Positions 8,779-21,139 are shown, numbered from the stretch's first letter. The stretch is 64,000 nucleotides of DNA from Aggregicoccus sp. 17bor-14 (GCF_009659535.1 NZ_VJZZ01000020.1:1-64000), one strand, 5' to 3'. The notes: generated by a model from the letters alone, not told the origin. Program-made: numbers and translations.

Positions 8779-11403
8779 ATGGAGTTCCTCAACATCCTGG
8801 CCCTGCGCGGGCCGAACTACTGGTCCCGCCGCTCGGTCCTCGAGGTGTGGGTGGACCTGGGCGAGCTGAAGGACTCTCCGTCCAACACGCTGCCCGGGCT
8901 CTACGAGCGCCTCTACGCCGCGCTGCCCAGCCTCTACGAGCACCGCTGCGGCATCGGCGAGCCGGGCGGCTTCCTCTTGCGGCTCAAGGACGGCACCTAC
9001 GCGGGCCACATCCTCGAGCACCTCGCCCTGGAGCTGCAGTCGCTCGCGGGCACGCCGGTGGGCTTCGGCAAGGCGCGCGAGACGGACACGCCCGGCATCT
9101 ACAAGGTGGCGGTGCGCTACCAGGAGGAGGCCGTGGGGCGCGCCGCGCTCTTCGCCGCGCGCGAGCTCCTGCTCGCCTCCATCCAGGGCCGCCCCTTCGA
9201 CGTGGCGGCCGCGGTGCGCGAGCTCAAGGCGCTGGTGAGCGACGTCGCGCTGGGGCCCAGCACCCAGTGCATCGTGCAGGCCGCCCAGGCGCGCAACATC
9301 CCCGTGCAGCGGCTCAACGAGGGCAGCCTCGTGCAGCTGGGCCACGGCTCGAAGCAGCGCCGGGTGTGGACGGCGGAGACGGACGGCACCGGCGCGGTGG
9401 CGGAGTCCATCGCGCAGGACAAGGAGCTGACGAAGGAGCTCTTGCGGCGCGCGGGCGTCCCGGTGCCCGAGGGGCGCGTGGTGACGAGCGCCCTGGACGC
9501 GTGGGAGGCCGCGCAGGAGGTGGGCCTGCCGGTGGTGGTGAAGCCGCGCGACGGCAACCACGGCCGCGCGGTGTTCATCGAGCTGAGCGAGCGCGCGCAG
9601 GTGGAGGCCGCGTACGCCGAGGCCCGCGAGGAGGGCTCGGGCGTGCTGGTGGAGCGCTTCGTGCCCGGCAACGAGCACCGCCTGCTGGTGGTGGGCGGCC
9701 GGGTGGTCGCGGCCGCGCGCGGCGAGACCGCGTACGTCACGGGCGACGGCGAGCACAGCGTGGAGCAGCTCATCGCCCTGCAGCTCAACAGCGACCCGCG
9801 CCGCGGCGACGGCGACGAGTGCCCCCTCAACCCGGTGAGCATCGACCGCGTCACCCGCGCGGACCTCGAGCGCCAGGGCCTCAGCCCCACGGCGGTGCCG
9901 GCGCCGGGCGTGCGCGTGCTCATCCAGCGCAACGGCAACGTGGCCTTCGACTGCACGGACGAGGTGCACCCCCGCGTGGCGGAGCAGGTGGCGCTCGCGG
10001 CGCGCGTGGTGGGCCTGGACATCGCGGGCATCGACCTGGTGGCGCAGGACATCTCGCGCCCGCTCGAGGAGCAGGGCGGGGCGCTGGTGGAGGTGAACGC
10101 CGGGCCCGGGCTGCACCCGCACCTGCGCCCGGCGGTGGGCACCCCCCGCCCGGTGGGCGAGGCCATCGTGGATGCGCTCTTCGCCTCCGGGCAGGACGGC
10201 CGCATCCCCACGGTGTGCGTCACCGGCACCAACGGCAAGACGGTGGTCACCCGGCTCGTCGCGCACCTGCTGCGGGACGGCAAGACGCGCGTGGGCGTGG
10301 CCTGCTCCGAGGGCGTCTTCGCCGGGGACCGGACCCTGGAGCGCTCGGACTGCGCGGGGCCGCGCTCGGCGCGAAGGCTCCTGATGAATCCCGGGGTGGA
10401 TGCCGCCGTCGTGGAGGCCGGGCGCGGGGGAATCCTGCGCGAGGGGCTGGGCTTCGACCGCTGCCACGTGGCGGTGGTCACCAACCTCCAGGAGCCGGAT
10501 CACTTGGGCCGCAGCCACATCAACACGGTGGAGCAGATGTACAGCGTGAAGCGCTGCCCGGTGGACGTGGTGCTGCCGGAGGGCTGCGCCGTGCTCAACG
10601 CCGCGGACCCCTGGGTGGCGAAGATGGCGGAGCTGTCCGCAGGCTCCGTCACCTTCTTCGCGCAGGACCCTGCCACGCCCGTGCTCGCCGAGCACCGGGC
10701 GCGCGGGCTGCGGGCGGTGTGCGTGCGCGACGGGCAGCTCGTCCTCGCCGAAGGAGAGCAGGAGACGCCCGTGGTGGCGCTCTCCGAGCTCGCCTTCACC
10801 CGCGGCGGACAGGTGGCCTTCCAGGTGGACAACGCGCTCGCAGCGGCCGCGGCGGGCTGGGCGCTGGGGCTCTCGCCCGGGCAGCTGCGCGAGCGGCTCT
10901 GCTCCTTCCCCGCCGGCCGCGAGACGCCGGGCCGCTTCGAGGTCTTCCAGGCCCACGGGGCCACCGTGGTGGTGGACGACGCGCACAACCCCGCTGCGCT
11001 CGCGGCGGTGCTCGCGGCGCTCGCCGGGATGCCCGCCTCGCGGCGCACCGCGGTGTACTCGGCCGGCGCCTTCCGCCGCGACGAGGACCTGGTGCGCCAG
11101 GGCGCGCTGCTCGCCGCCCACTTCGACCGGGTGCTGCTCTACCAGGACGCCTCCACGCTGGACCGCGCGGACGGCGAGCTCTTCGCGCTGCTGCGCCAGG
11201 GGCTCGCGAGCGCGGCGCGGGCCGAGCGGCCCCTCAAGGTTGAAGAGCTGCGCACGCACGCGGAGGCCGTCGCGCGCGCGCTTGCCTCCTTGCGCCCCGG
11301 AGAGCTGTTGCTGGTGCAGACCGAGGATGCGGGCACCGCCGCGGCCGTGCAGGCCGTGCAGGCATGGGCGGACCGGGACTTCACGCGGGTGGCGGAGTCA
11401 TGA
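8779..11403 (+). CDS. Cyanophycin synthetase paralogue (CphA-like, first of two)
   Basis: An 874-residue ATP-dependent ligase with full CphA architecture: N-terminal domain (about 1-160, beginning LALRGPNYWSRR), ATP-grasp domain (about 210-470, with LPVVVKPRDGNHGRAVF and EVNAGPGLHPHL), and Mur-ligase-like domain (about 480-870, P-loop VTGTNGKTVVT at about 480-490, EAGRGGILREGLGFDRC and VVVDDAHNPAAL). CphA extends an aspartate backbone and adds arginine side chains to make cyanophycin. Compared with its neighbour, this copy departs from canonical CphA in the region after EVNA (GPGLHPHLRPAVGT), so it is probably the CphA-prime-type partner; its substrates are not certain. The ATG at 8779 aligns with the family start. 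Its stop is 45 bp before the second copy. Confidence 0.88.
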   Translation: MEFLNILALRGPNYWSRRSVLEVWVDLGELKDSPSNTLPGLYERLYAALPSLYEHRCGIGEPGGFLLRLKDGTYAGHILEHLALELQSLAGTPVGFGKARETDTPGIYKVAVRYQEEAVGRAALFAARELLLASIQGRPFDVAAAVRELKALVSDVALGPSTQCIVQAAQARNIPVQRLNEGSLVQLGHGSKQRRVWTAETDGTGAVAESIAQDKELTKELLRRAGVPVPEGRVVTSALDAWEAAQEVGLPVVVKPRDGNHGRAVFIELSERAQVEAAYAEAREEGSGVLVERFVPGNEHRLLVVGGRVVAAARGETAYVTGDGEHSVEQLIALQLNSDPRRGDGDECPLNPVSIDRVTRADLERQGLSPTAVPAPGVRVLIQRNGNVAFDCTDEVHPRVAEQVALAARVVGLDIAGIDLVAQDISRPLEEQGGALVEVNAGPGLHPHLRPAVGTPRPVGEAIVDALFASGQDGRIPTVCVTGTNGKTVVTRLVAHLLRDGKTRVGVACSEGVFAGDRTLERSDCAGPRSARRLLMNPGVDAAVVEAGRGGILREGLGFDRCHVAVVTNLQEPDHLGRSHINTVEQMYSVKRCPVDVVLPEGCAVLNAADPWVAKMAELSAGSVTFFAQDPATPVLAEHRARGLRAVCVRDGQLVLAEGEQETPVVALSELAFTRGGQVAFQVDNALAAAAAGWALGLSPGQLRERLCSFPAGRETPGRFEVFQAHGATVVVDDAHNPAALAAVLAALAGMPASRRTAVYSAGAFRRDEDLVRQGALLAAHFDRVLLYQDASTLDRADGELFALLRQGLASAARAERPLKVEELRTHAEAVARALASLRPGELLLVQTEDAGTAAAVQAVQAWADRDFTRVAES

Positions 11404-11447
11404 GCGCACCCGACACGACGCTTCAGGAACACACAGGTAGGTCAGCG

Positions 11448-14066
11448 ATGGAGCTTGTTTCCGTTCGGGCGCTGCGAGGCCCCAATATCTGGACGCGCCG
11501 CACCGTGCTCGTGGTCACGCTGCGCGTCGCCGCCGTGGTCATGGCCGCCACCGCCGAGGCCGTCCCCGCCGAGGCCCTGGCCGCCGAGGAGCTGGAGACG
11601 CGCGTGCGCCAGCACCTGCCGCAGCTGCCGGTGCCCTCGCTGAAGCTCTCGCACGCCGCCGCGCTGCCGCTGATGTTCGAGCGCGTGGCGCGGGGGCTGC
11701 TGCTCGGCGCGGGCTGCGCTGCGGAGTTCAGCCGCGTGAGCCCCACCCAGGCGCAGGACACCTGGGAGGTGGTGCTCGAGTACGGCGAGGAGCCGGTGGG
11801 CCGCAAGGCGGTGGCGGACGCGCACGCGCTCCTGCAGGCCGCCGCCTCGGGCCAGCCCTACGACGCGCAGGCGGCCATCAAGGAGCTGCGCGCGCTGGAC
11901 GAGAACAGCCGCCTGGGCCCCACCACGGGCTCCATCGCGCGCGCCGCGCTCGCGCGCGGCATCCCGGTGCGCCGGCTCAACGAGGGCAGCCTCGTGCAGT
12001 TCGGCTGGGGCGCGCGCCAGCGGCGCATCCTCGCCTCGGAGACGGACCGCACGGGCGCCATCGGCGAGTCCATCGCGCAGGACAAGGAGCTGACCAAGAC
12101 GCTCTTGCGCGCGGTGGGCGTGCCGGTGCCCGCGGGGCGCGCGGTGGAGAGCGCCGAGGACGCGTGGGACGCCGCGCTCGAGGTGGGCCTGCCGGTGGTG
12201 CTCAAGCCGCGCTACGGCAGCCAGGGCCGCGGCGTGGCGGTGAACCTCCAGTCCAAGGAGCAGGTGCTCGCCGCCTATGCCTCCGCGCGAGAGCACGGCT
12301 CCTCCATCCTGGTGGAGAAGTGCGCCACCGGCATGGACCACCGCCTGCTGGTCATCGGCCACAAGCTGGTGGCGGCCGCGCGCCGCGAGCCCCCGCAGGT
12401 GACGGGCGACGGCGTGCGCAGCGTGGCGGAGCTGGTGGACGAGGTGAACCGCGACCCGCAGCGCGGCGAGGACCACGCCACCTCCCTGAGCAAGATTCCC
12501 CTGGATGCCATCGCGCTCGGCGTGCTCGCGGAGCAGGGGCTCGTGGCGGAGAGCGTGCCGCAGCTGGGCCAGCGCGTGCTCTTGCGGCGCAACGCGAACC
12601 TGTCCACCGGCGGCTCGGCCGCGGACGTGACGGACATCGTCCACCCGGACGTGGCGGCGCTCGCGGTGGACGCGGCCCGCATGGTGGGCCTGGACGTGTG
12701 CGGGGTGGACGTGGTGTGCCACGACATCACCCGGCCGCTCGAGGAGCAGGGCGGGGTGTTCGTGGAGGTGAACGCGGCGCCCGGCTTCCGCATGCACCTC
12801 GCCCCCTCGCGGGGCCTGCCGCGCCCCGTGGGCGAGGCGGTGATGTCCACCCTCTTCTCCGGGGGTGAGCAGGGCCGCATCCCCACCGTGGCCGTCACCG
12901 GCAACAACGGGAAGACCACCACCGTGCGGCTCATCGCGCACCTCCTCGAGGGGCGCGGCCTGAAGGTGGGCATGACCTGCACGGACGGCGTGTACGTGGG
13001 CGGCCGCCGCATCGACACCGGGGACTGCTCGGGCCCCAAGAGCGCGCGCTCCGTGCTGGCCAACCCCAGCGTGGAGGCGGCGGTGCTGGAGACGGCGCGC
13101 GGCGGCATCCTGCGCGAGGGCCTCGGCTTCGACCGCTGCGACGTCGCCGTGCTCACCAACATCGGCGAGGGCGACCACCTGGGCATGAACGAGATCGACA
13201 CGCCGCAGCAGCTCGCGGCGGTCAAGCGCGTCATCGCCGAGAACGTGTCCTCGACGGGCCACGTGGTGCTCAACGCCGCGGACCCGCTCACGCTCGCGAT
13301 GGCCGCGCGCGCGAGCGGCCCGGTCACCCTGTTCGCGCTGGACAAGGACCTGCCCGCGCTGCAGGCGCACCGCGCGCGCGGCGGCCGCGCTGTCTACGTG
13401 GACGGCGGCACGGTCGTTGCGGCCGAGGGTGCGAGCGAGACCGCGCTCGTGGCCGTGGACGCGATTCCCCTCACCCGCGGCGGGCGCATCCGCTTCCAGG
13501 TGGAGAACGTGCTCGCGGCGGTGGGCGCGGGCTGGGGCCTGGGGCTGCCGTGGGAGAGCGTGCGCGCGGGGCTGCTCAGCTTCGCGAACGACTTCCAGAG
13601 CGCGCCGGGCCGCTTCAACGTGGTGGAGCACAACGGCGCCACCATCATCGTGGACTACGGGCACAACGTGGACGCCTTCGCGGCGCTCGTGGACGCGGTG
13701 AACCGCCTGCCCAGCCAGCGCCGCATCGCGGTGCTCACCGGCGCGGGCGACCGGCGCGACATGGACCTGCAGCGGCTCGGGGAGATCCTGGGCAACCACT
13801 TCGACGAGGTGGGGCTCTTCGAGGACGCGTGCAACCGCGGCCGCAAGGACGGCGAGGTCATCGAGCTCTTGCGCCGGGGCGTCGCCACCGGCAGCCGCGT
13901 CTCGCACGTGGCGGAGTTCCGCGGCGAGCTCGTGGCGCTCGAGGCCACGCTGCGCCGCCTGCGCCCCGGCGACATCGGGCTGCTGCTCATCGACGAGGTG
14001 GACCGCTCGCTCGCGTGGCTGCGGGAGTACCTCGCGGGCGGACAGCCGGCGGCGCTCGTCGCCTAG
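11448..14066 (+). CDS. cphA: Cyanophycin synthetase
   Basis: An 872-residue CphA. N-terminal domain begins VRALRGPNIWTRR; the ATP-grasp domain has LPVVLKPRYGSQGRGVAV and the canonical EVNAAPGFRMHLAPSRG; the Mur-ligase domain has P-loop VTGNNGKTTT at about 482, ETARGGILREGLGFDRCDVAV and IIVDYGHNVDAFA. It shares long identical blocks with the preceding gene (for example RLNEGSLVQ and ESIAQDKELTK), showing an old tandem duplication. I start at the ATG at 11448, which matches the family N-terminus and has AGGTAGG eight bases upstream; an ATG at 11400 overlaps the previous stop by 4 bp and would add 16 residues. The P-loop reads GNNGKT rather than GTNGKT. No cyanophycinase gene is in the window. 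Confidence 0.93.
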   Translation: MELVSVRALRGPNIWTRRTVLVVTLRVAAVVMAATAEAVPAEALAAEELETRVRQHLPQLPVPSLKLSHAAALPLMFERVARGLLLGAGCAAEFSRVSPTQAQDTWEVVLEYGEEPVGRKAVADAHALLQAAASGQPYDAQAAIKELRALDENSRLGPTTGSIARAALARGIPVRRLNEGSLVQFGWGARQRRILASETDRTGAIGESIAQDKELTKTLLRAVGVPVPAGRAVESAEDAWDAALEVGLPVVLKPRYGSQGRGVAVNLQSKEQVLAAYASAREHGSSILVEKCATGMDHRLLVIGHKLVAAARREPPQVTGDGVRSVAELVDEVNRDPQRGEDHATSLSKIPLDAIALGVLAEQGLVAESVPQLGQRVLLRRNANLSTGGSAADVTDIVHPDVAALAVDAARMVGLDVCGVDVVCHDITRPLEEQGGVFVEVNAAPGFRMHLAPSRGLPRPVGEAVMSTLFSGGEQGRIPTVAVTGNNGKTTTVRLIAHLLEGRGLKVGMTCTDGVYVGGRRIDTGDCSGPKSARSVLANPSVEAAVLETARGGILREGLGFDRCDVAVLTNIGEGDHLGMNEIDTPQQLAAVKRVIAENVSSTGHVVLNAADPLTLAMAARASGPVTLFALDKDLPALQAHRARGGRAVYVDGGTVVAAEGASETALVAVDAIPLTRGGRIRFQVENVLAAVGAGWGLGLPWESVRAGLLSFANDFQSAPGRFNVVEHNGATIIVDYGHNVDAFAALVDAVNRLPSQRRIAVLTGAGDRRDMDLQRLGEILGNHFDEVGLFEDACNRGRKDGEVIELLRRGVATGSRVSHVAEFRGELVALEATLRRLRPGDIGLLLIDEVDRSLAWLREYLAGGQPAALVA

Positions 14067-14111
14067 TGTCCCCTCTTCCCCTGGGAGAGGGTCAGGGTGA
14101 GGGAAGCGCGG
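14067..14111 (+). repeat. Stop-proximal hairpin repeat, copy 1
   Basis: Directly after the cphA stop codon lies a C-rich/G-rich near-palindrome (CCCTCTTCCC...GGGAGAGGG) followed by TCAGGGTGAGGGAAGCGCG. The same layout occurs at 60664-60717 and, reversed, at 21140-21190. It may act as a transcription terminator or be a REP-like mobile repeat. Confidence 0.6.
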
Positions 14112-14138
14112 ACCCGGACCGCCGGGCCGCGCGCGCAC

Positions 14139-14693
14139 CTACCAGCGCAGCTTCAGCACGAAGCGGTCGGCCTCGCGCACGGCCACCGTCACCTCGGGCT
14201 GGAGCCCGCTGCGCAGCATCACCGACTCGATGATGCCGGCGGCGAACTCCACGGACGGGTAGGGGTCGCGCAGCTCGAAGTGCCAGGTGCGCTCGCCCTG
14301 CGGGCTCACCGTGATGACCGAGCTGCTGTTGCCGGTGAGGAAGAAGCGCGGCAGCTGCTTGATGAGGCCCTCCGCGCCGAACACCGGCAGCAGCACGCCC
14401 ACGGTGCGCCCGGCGAGCGTCTTGAAGAAGCCGGAGACGAAGAGCCGGCCCACCTCCCACTGGGCATCGGCGGGCGCGCGCTCGGGGAACAGCTCGCGCC
14501 CGGCCACCCTCAGCACGTTCTGCAGCACGGCGGAGGAGTAGACGGGCTCGGGGCGGGTGACGTCGTAGCCGGCCTCGCGCAGCGCCGCGGCGAAGGGGGT
14601 GCCGGGCTCCACGGGCACCATGTGCTTGAACAGCCCCTCCAGCACCGAGTGCTTGATGTAGCCGCCGCCGGGACCCGGGGTCACTGCCTTCAT
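14139..14693 (-). CDS. DUF2378 (TIGR02265) Myxococcales-restricted protein
   Basis: A 184-residue soluble protein of the TIGR02265/DUF2378 family, found only in myxobacteria, where many paralogues exist. Typical features are the N-terminal IKHSVLEGLFKHMV, the PEPVYSSAVLQNVLRVAGRELFP block, and the C-terminal VEFAAGIIESVMLRSG segment followed by a beta-rich end. Function is unknown. The ATG at 14693 has AAGGCAGG upstream. It ends 73 bp from the convergent cphA and is divergent, about 245 bp away, from the SUV3-like helicase gene. This gene is the strongest single taxonomic marker in the window. Confidence 0.85.
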   Translation of the reverse strand: MKAVTPGPGGGYIKHSVLEGLFKHMVPVEPGTPFAAALREAGYDVTRPEPVYSSAVLQNVLRVAGRELFPERAPADAQWEVGRLFVSGFFKTLAGRTVGVLLPVFGAEGLIKQLPRFFLTGNSSSVITVSPQGERTWHFELRDPYPSVEFAAGIIESVMLRSGLQPEVTVAVREADRFVLKLRW

Positions 14694-14938
14694 GGAACCT
14701 GCCTTCCGTGCGAGCGCCGGGGGGCAGTCTAGAGCAGCTTCGGGGTGGGACGAGAGGGGTGGGGCCGGGTGCCTGCGGACCCTCCGGCGGGGGCGCTGCC
14801 GGGCGCCCGGCGGCCGCAGGGCGTCTGGACGGCTCCACGTGGGGCGGGGGAGCGGGCGGCGTGAGGGCCTCCGGACACCCTGGCCCCCCGGCGTGCGAGA
14901 GCGGCCGCGGGGCGGCACCGGGAGCGTTAGATTCGGGC

Positions 14939-17413
<2,475 letters not shown>

Positions 17414-17416
17414 GGC

Positions 17417-18301
17417 TCAGGCCCCGGCCTTCGTGCGCGCCTCCAGCGCACGCACCACCGCGACCATGTCCTCGCCGCCGTGGCCCAGCGCCACCGTCTC
17501 CCGGTAGAGCGCGTGGCAGGCGTCGAGCAGCGGCGAGGCCAGCTGCGCGCGGCGCGCCGCCTCGGCGACGAGCTGGTTGTTCTTGAGCACGTCCGCGGCC
17601 GCGGCCTGCGCGGCGAAGTCGCCCGCCACCAGCTTCTGCGCCTTCACGCGCGAGACGCTGCTCGCCATGGGCCCCGCGTCGAGCACCGCGCGCAGCGTGT
17701 CCAGGCTCAAGCCCTGCCGCTCGGCGAAGTGCACCGCCTCCGCGAGCCCCGTCACCATGGTGATGAGGAAGAGGTTCACCGAGAGCTTCATCAAGAGCGC
17801 GTTGGGCACGGCGCCGCAGGGCACGGCCTCGTGGCACATGGGGCGCAAGAGCGGGCGCACCGCCTCCACGGCCTCTGGCGCCCCCGCGAGCATCGCGACC
17901 AGCTGCCCCGCCTCCGCGGGCTTGCGCGAGCCGGAGACGGGCGCCTCCACGTACTGCGCGCCCGCGGCGCGCAGGTCCGCCTCCAGCCCGCGCGAGTACT
18001 CGGGCGAGGTGGTGCCCATGTGCACCACGGTGCGGCCCGCGACGAGCTGCGCGAAGCGCGGCGTGCCGCGGCCGAGCACGGCGTCGATGGAGTCCCCGTC
18101 CGCGAGCATGAGGATGACGGTGTGTGCCCGCTCGAACACCTCCGCGGCGCTCGCTGTCACCTGCGCCCCGGCGGCGCGCAGGGGCTCGCACTTGTCCGCG
18201 CTGCGGTTCCACACCACGAGCGGCGTGCCCGCGCGCGCGAGGTTGAGGGCCATGGGCTGTCCCATCAGCCCCAGCCCGATGAAGCCCAGTTCGTGCTGCA
18301 T
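17417..18301 (-). CDS. NAD(P)-dependent beta-hydroxyacid dehydrogenase-type oxidoreductase
   Basis: A 294-residue enzyme of the 3-hydroxyisobutyrate dehydrogenase / 6-phosphogluconate dehydrogenase-like superfamily. The N-terminal dinucleotide motif is [21 protein letters not shown] (about 4-24); the substrate-binding loop [16 protein letters not shown] is near 122-137; the catalytic Lys is in [11 protein letters not shown] near 170. It lacks a signal peptide and is cytosolic. The glyoxylate/succinic semialdehyde reductase subgroup has the same motifs, so the exact substrate is open. The ATG at 18301 has GGAGG seven bases upstream. It ends three bases from the convergent helicase stop and is divergent from a quinone-reductase-like gene. 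Confidence 0.85.
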   Translation of the reverse strand: MQHELGFIGLGLMGQPMALNLARAGTPLVVWNRSADKCEPLRAAGAQVTASAAEVFERAHTVILMLADGDSIDAVLGRGTPRFAQLVAGRTVVHMGTTSPEYSRGLEADLRAAGAQYVEAPVSGSRKPAEAGQLVAMLAGAPEAVEAVRPLLRPMCHEAVPCGAVPNALLMKLSVNLFLITMVTGLAEAVHFAERQGLSLDTLRAVLDAGPMASSVSRVKAQKLVAGDFAAQAAAADVLKNNQLVAEAARRAQLASPLLDACHALYRETVALGHGGEDMVAVVRALEARTKAGA

Positions 18302-18452
18302 ACCCACCTCCGTGCGGGCAGGGTAGCGCTGCGCACCCTGCAGCGACAGGCTTCCCTGTGGCCCGATGCGCAGCACCTTTCGCCAGGAGTGCGAAGTGCC
18401 AGGGCCCCCGTTACAGGGGGGCCACCGTCCCAACCCAGCGCGGAGGCAGTCC

Positions 18453-19439
18453 ATGCGAGCAGCGAGCTACGAGCGCACCGGCCCGGCGAGCGAGGTCCTC
18501 ACCGTCGGCGAGCTCCCCACCCCCACGCCCGGCCCGGGCGAGGTGCGGGTGAAGGTGCAGTGGAGCGGCATCAACCCCTCGGACGTGAAGAGCCGCGGCG
18601 GGATGATGGGCGCGAAGCCCCCCTTCCCCCGCATCATCCCGCACAGTGACGGCAGCGGCGTCATCGACGCGGTGGGGGACGGCGTAGCGCGCGAGCGCGT
18701 GGGCGAGCGGGTGTGGACCTGGAACGCGGCGTGGGGCCGGCCCTTCGGCACGGCGGCGCAGTACGTGGTGCTGCCCGAGGCCCAGGCCGTGGCCCTGCCC
18801 GAGGGCGTGCCGCTCGAGGCGGGCGCCTGCCTCGGCATCCCGGCGCTCACCGCCTACCACGCGGTCGCCACGGACGGCGGCGTCCTGGGCAAGAGCGTGC
18901 TCGTCACGGGCGGCGCGGGCGGGGTGGGGCACTACGCCATTCAGATTGCGCGGCTCTTGGGCGCGCGCCAGGTGCTCACCACGGTGAGCTCGCCGGAGAA
19001 GGCGCGGCTCGCGCAGGAGGCCGGCGCGGACGCCGTGCTGGACTACAAGCGCGAGGACGTGCCCGCGCGGGTGAAGGCGCTGACGGGCGGGCGCGGCGTG
19101 GACCGCATCATCGAGGTGGACCTCGCGGCGAACCTGCAGCAGGGCATCGCGGCGCTGCGCGCGGACGGCGAGTGGGTGGTGTACGGCAGCGGCGTGCGCG
19201 AGGTGCCCATGCCCTTCGGGCCCCTCATCTTCAAGAACATCGGGGTGCGCTTCTTCATCGTCTACCACCTCAACGCGCAGGACCGCGCGCGCGCGCTCGA
19301 GCACGTGACGTCGCTGCTCGCCCGCGGGGCCCTGCAGCACAACATCGCCGCGCGCCTGCCGCTCGCGCGCATCGCGGACGGGCACGCGCTCGTGGAGGGC
19401 GGCAAGGCTCTGGGCAACGTGGTGCTGCAGGTGGACTGA
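18453..19439 (+). CDS. Zinc-independent NADPH:quinone reductase-like MDR oxidoreductase
   Basis: A 328-residue medium-chain dehydrogenase/reductase. The GroES-like half holds [12 protein letters not shown] and [18 protein letters not shown], without the Cys/His ligands of zinc alcohol dehydrogenases; the Rossmann half holds [23 protein letters not shown] (about 148-170). This points to the quinone/enoyl reductase (QOR, zeta-crystallin) subgroup that reduces quinones or enones with NADPH. The ATG at 18453 has GGAGG seven bases upstream. It is divergent from the hydroxyacid dehydrogenase-type gene, sharing a 151-bp promoter region. Confidence 0.85.
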   Translation: MRAASYERTGPASEVLTVGELPTPTPGPGEVRVKVQWSGINPSDVKSRGGMMGAKPPFPRIIPHSDGSGVIDAVGDGVARERVGERVWTWNAAWGRPFGTAAQYVVLPEAQAVALPEGVPLEAGACLGIPALTAYHAVATDGGVLGKSVLVTGGAGGVGHYAIQIARLLGARQVLTTVSSPEKARLAQEAGADAVLDYKREDVPARVKALTGGRGVDRIIEVDLAANLQQGIAALRADGEWVVYGSGVREVPMPFGPLIFKNIGVRFFIVYHLNAQDRARALEHVTSLLARGALQHNIAARLPLARIADGHALVEGGKALGNVVLQVD

Positions 19440-19450
19440 GGGCGCGCGGG

Positions 19451-20419
19451 CTAGAAGCCCAGCCCCACGTGGAGGCCGAGCTCGGTGGGGAAGTGAGAGT
19501 CGTGCTGGTCCGGCCCCGTCACGATCCGCAGCGGCAACAGGTTCTGGTTGACGCGCAGGTCCGCGTAGAGCCGCGTGGAGGAAGTGCGCAGGAACATCAC
19601 GCCGAGCTGACCCCAGGCCGCCACGTTGGCCACGGTGCTCAGCTCGCCACCGAGGAGCAGCCGCGGAGAGAGCCCCGCGCCCACGTAGGGCGAGACCTCG
19701 GACTGCGTGAGGTAGTAGCTCGCGCCGAAGTCCGCATAGAGGCCGCCGTAGCCGGTGCGCGACTCCGAGTTGTCGGCGGCCACGAGGAAGCCGAGCCCGA
19801 ACTCGAGGAAGTGGCGGCCGCTCTCGGCGCGCAGGTCGAAGCCCACGCCCATGGTCGGCTCGAAGGTGGCGCCCAGGGGCCGGGCGAGGAAGGCCTTGAA
19901 GCCGGCCACCTGCTCGGAGGCCACGCGGTTCGGCGCGCGCGCCTCGCGCTCGGTGACCGTGTCCAGCGAGCGCGTCGCCTCCGGAGACACCCGTTGGTAC
20001 AGCGCGCGCGCGAGCCGCTGGGCCACGGCCGGGAGGTCCTCCGCGCTCTGCGCCCGCATCTGCGCGGAGTACACGGGGGCCCCATCGCGGCGGTAGCGCG
20101 TGGAGGTGACGAGCATCCCCGTCTCCAGGCCGATGACGTTGGTCTCCAGGTACTCGTCCGCCTCGAGCGCTCCCGCCGCGGCCGAGAGGCTCATCCCCGG
20201 CTGCACCGCGGCGCCCGCCGGCGCAGGCAGCACCACGGGCTGTCCGGACGCGCGCCCGTAGGCATCCGCGAGCAGCTCGCCGAGCGCGGCGAGGGGGCCC
20301 TCCGCGACGTTGGTGCCGCGCGGGGGAAAGACCGCGGTGCGCCCCGCGGCGAGCGCGGGAGTGGCACCGAGGAGGGTGAGCAGCAGGAACAGCGCGGAGG
20401 AGGCGCGGCGGCCGTGCAT
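19451..20419 (-). CDS. Secreted/outer-membrane protein of unknown function
   Basis: A 322-residue protein with a signal peptide (Arg-Arg, then a Leu-rich core, cleavage after ALA at about residue 25). Residues 26-170 form a soluble region that begins RTAVFPPRGTNV and resembles the nucleotide- or TolB-like amino-terminal modules of myxobacterial secreted proteins, though I cannot name it. Residues about 175-322 alternate polar and hydrophobic residues in short strands and end LHVGLGF, the terminal Phe typical of outer-membrane beta barrels. The ATG at 20419 has GGAG seven bases upstream. Function unknown. Confidence 0.75.
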   Translation of the reverse strand: MHGRRASSALFLLLTLLGATPALAAGRTAVFPPRGTNVAEGPLAALGELLADAYGRASGQPVVLPAPAGAAVQPGMSLSAAAGALEADEYLETNVIGLETGMLVTSTRYRRDGAPVYSAQMRAQSAEDLPAVAQRLARALYQRVSPEATRSLDTVTEREARAPNRVASEQVAGFKAFLARPLGATFEPTMGVGFDLRAESGRHFLEFGLGFLVAADNSESRTGYGGLYADFGASYYLTQSEVSPYVGAGLSPRLLLGGELSTVANVAAWGQLGVMFLRTSSTRLYADLRVNQNLLPLRIVTGPDQHDSHFPTELGLHVGLGF

Positions 20420-20504
20420 GGAGAGCTCCACCGGACCCGCCTCGGCCGCGCTCCGGTGCGTCCTGTTTATCCGCTCAGGACGCCCTCTGCCAAACAGCGG
20501 AGCG

Positions 20505-21029
20505 CTATTGCCCCGAGAGCGCCTCGAGGCGCGCCGCGGTCCGGGGCGCGCCCATCATCCGGGCGGCGACGAGCGCGGTGCCGCCGCTCGCGTCCTGGTG
20601 CTCGGCGCGGGCGCCGCGCGCGAGCAGCAGCTCGAGCACCTCGAGCCGGTCGAACATCGCCGCGTACATCAGCGCGGTGCGCCCGTCCGGCCCGCAGCCG
20701 TCCACCGGCGCGCCGCCGGCGAGCAGCAGCTCCACCATGCGCACGTCGCCCTTGAAGGCGGCGCCCGCGAGCGGCGTCTGGCCGCGGTCGTTGGCACGCG
20801 TGGGGTCCGCGCCGCGGCTGAGCAGCAGCTGCGCGGCCTCGGCCTGGCCCGCGTAGGCGGCGAGCATCAGCAGCGTGTTGCCGTCCTCGTTGGTGAGGTT
20901 CACCGGCAGCCCCGCGTCCAGCATCTGGCGCAGGGTGGCGGCGTCGCCCTGGCGCGCGAGCCCGAAGGCCTCGCGGGCGAGCGCGAGGGCGCGGGGGTCG
21001 ATGTCGGCGACGGGGGGCGGGGTATTCAT
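20505..21029 (-). CDS. Ankyrin-repeat protein, AnkB-like catalase partner
   Basis: A 174-residue protein with four ankyrin repeats covering about residues 20-165; repeat cores include NEDGNTLLMLAAYAGQAE, NDRGQTPLAGAAFKGD and PDGRTALMYAAMFDR. No signal peptide is present, unlike exported AnkB proteins. The gene lies 164 bp downstream of the catalase gene on the same strand. In Pseudomonas an ankyrin protein (AnkB) next to katB is needed for full catalase activity, so a similar helper role is inferred here from context. The intervening hairpin repeat may uncouple the two transcripts. Confidence 0.85.
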   Translation of the reverse strand: MNTPPPVADIDPRALALAREAFGLARQGDAATLRQMLDAGLPVNLTNEDGNTLLMLAAYAGQAEAAQLLLSRGADPTRANDRGQTPLAGAAFKGDVRMVELLLAGGAPVDGCGPDGRTALMYAAMFDRLEVLELLLARGARAEHQDASGGTALVAARMMGAPRTAARLEALSGQ

Positions 21030-21139
21030 GGCGGGGCTCCAGGCGCGCAGGCGCGCTCGAACGAGAAGAGGTGTGCACGGCGGCCGCGGAGAGCAAGGCG
21101 CTCGGCGCGGCGGGAGGAGTGACCGACGGGGCTCGGCGT

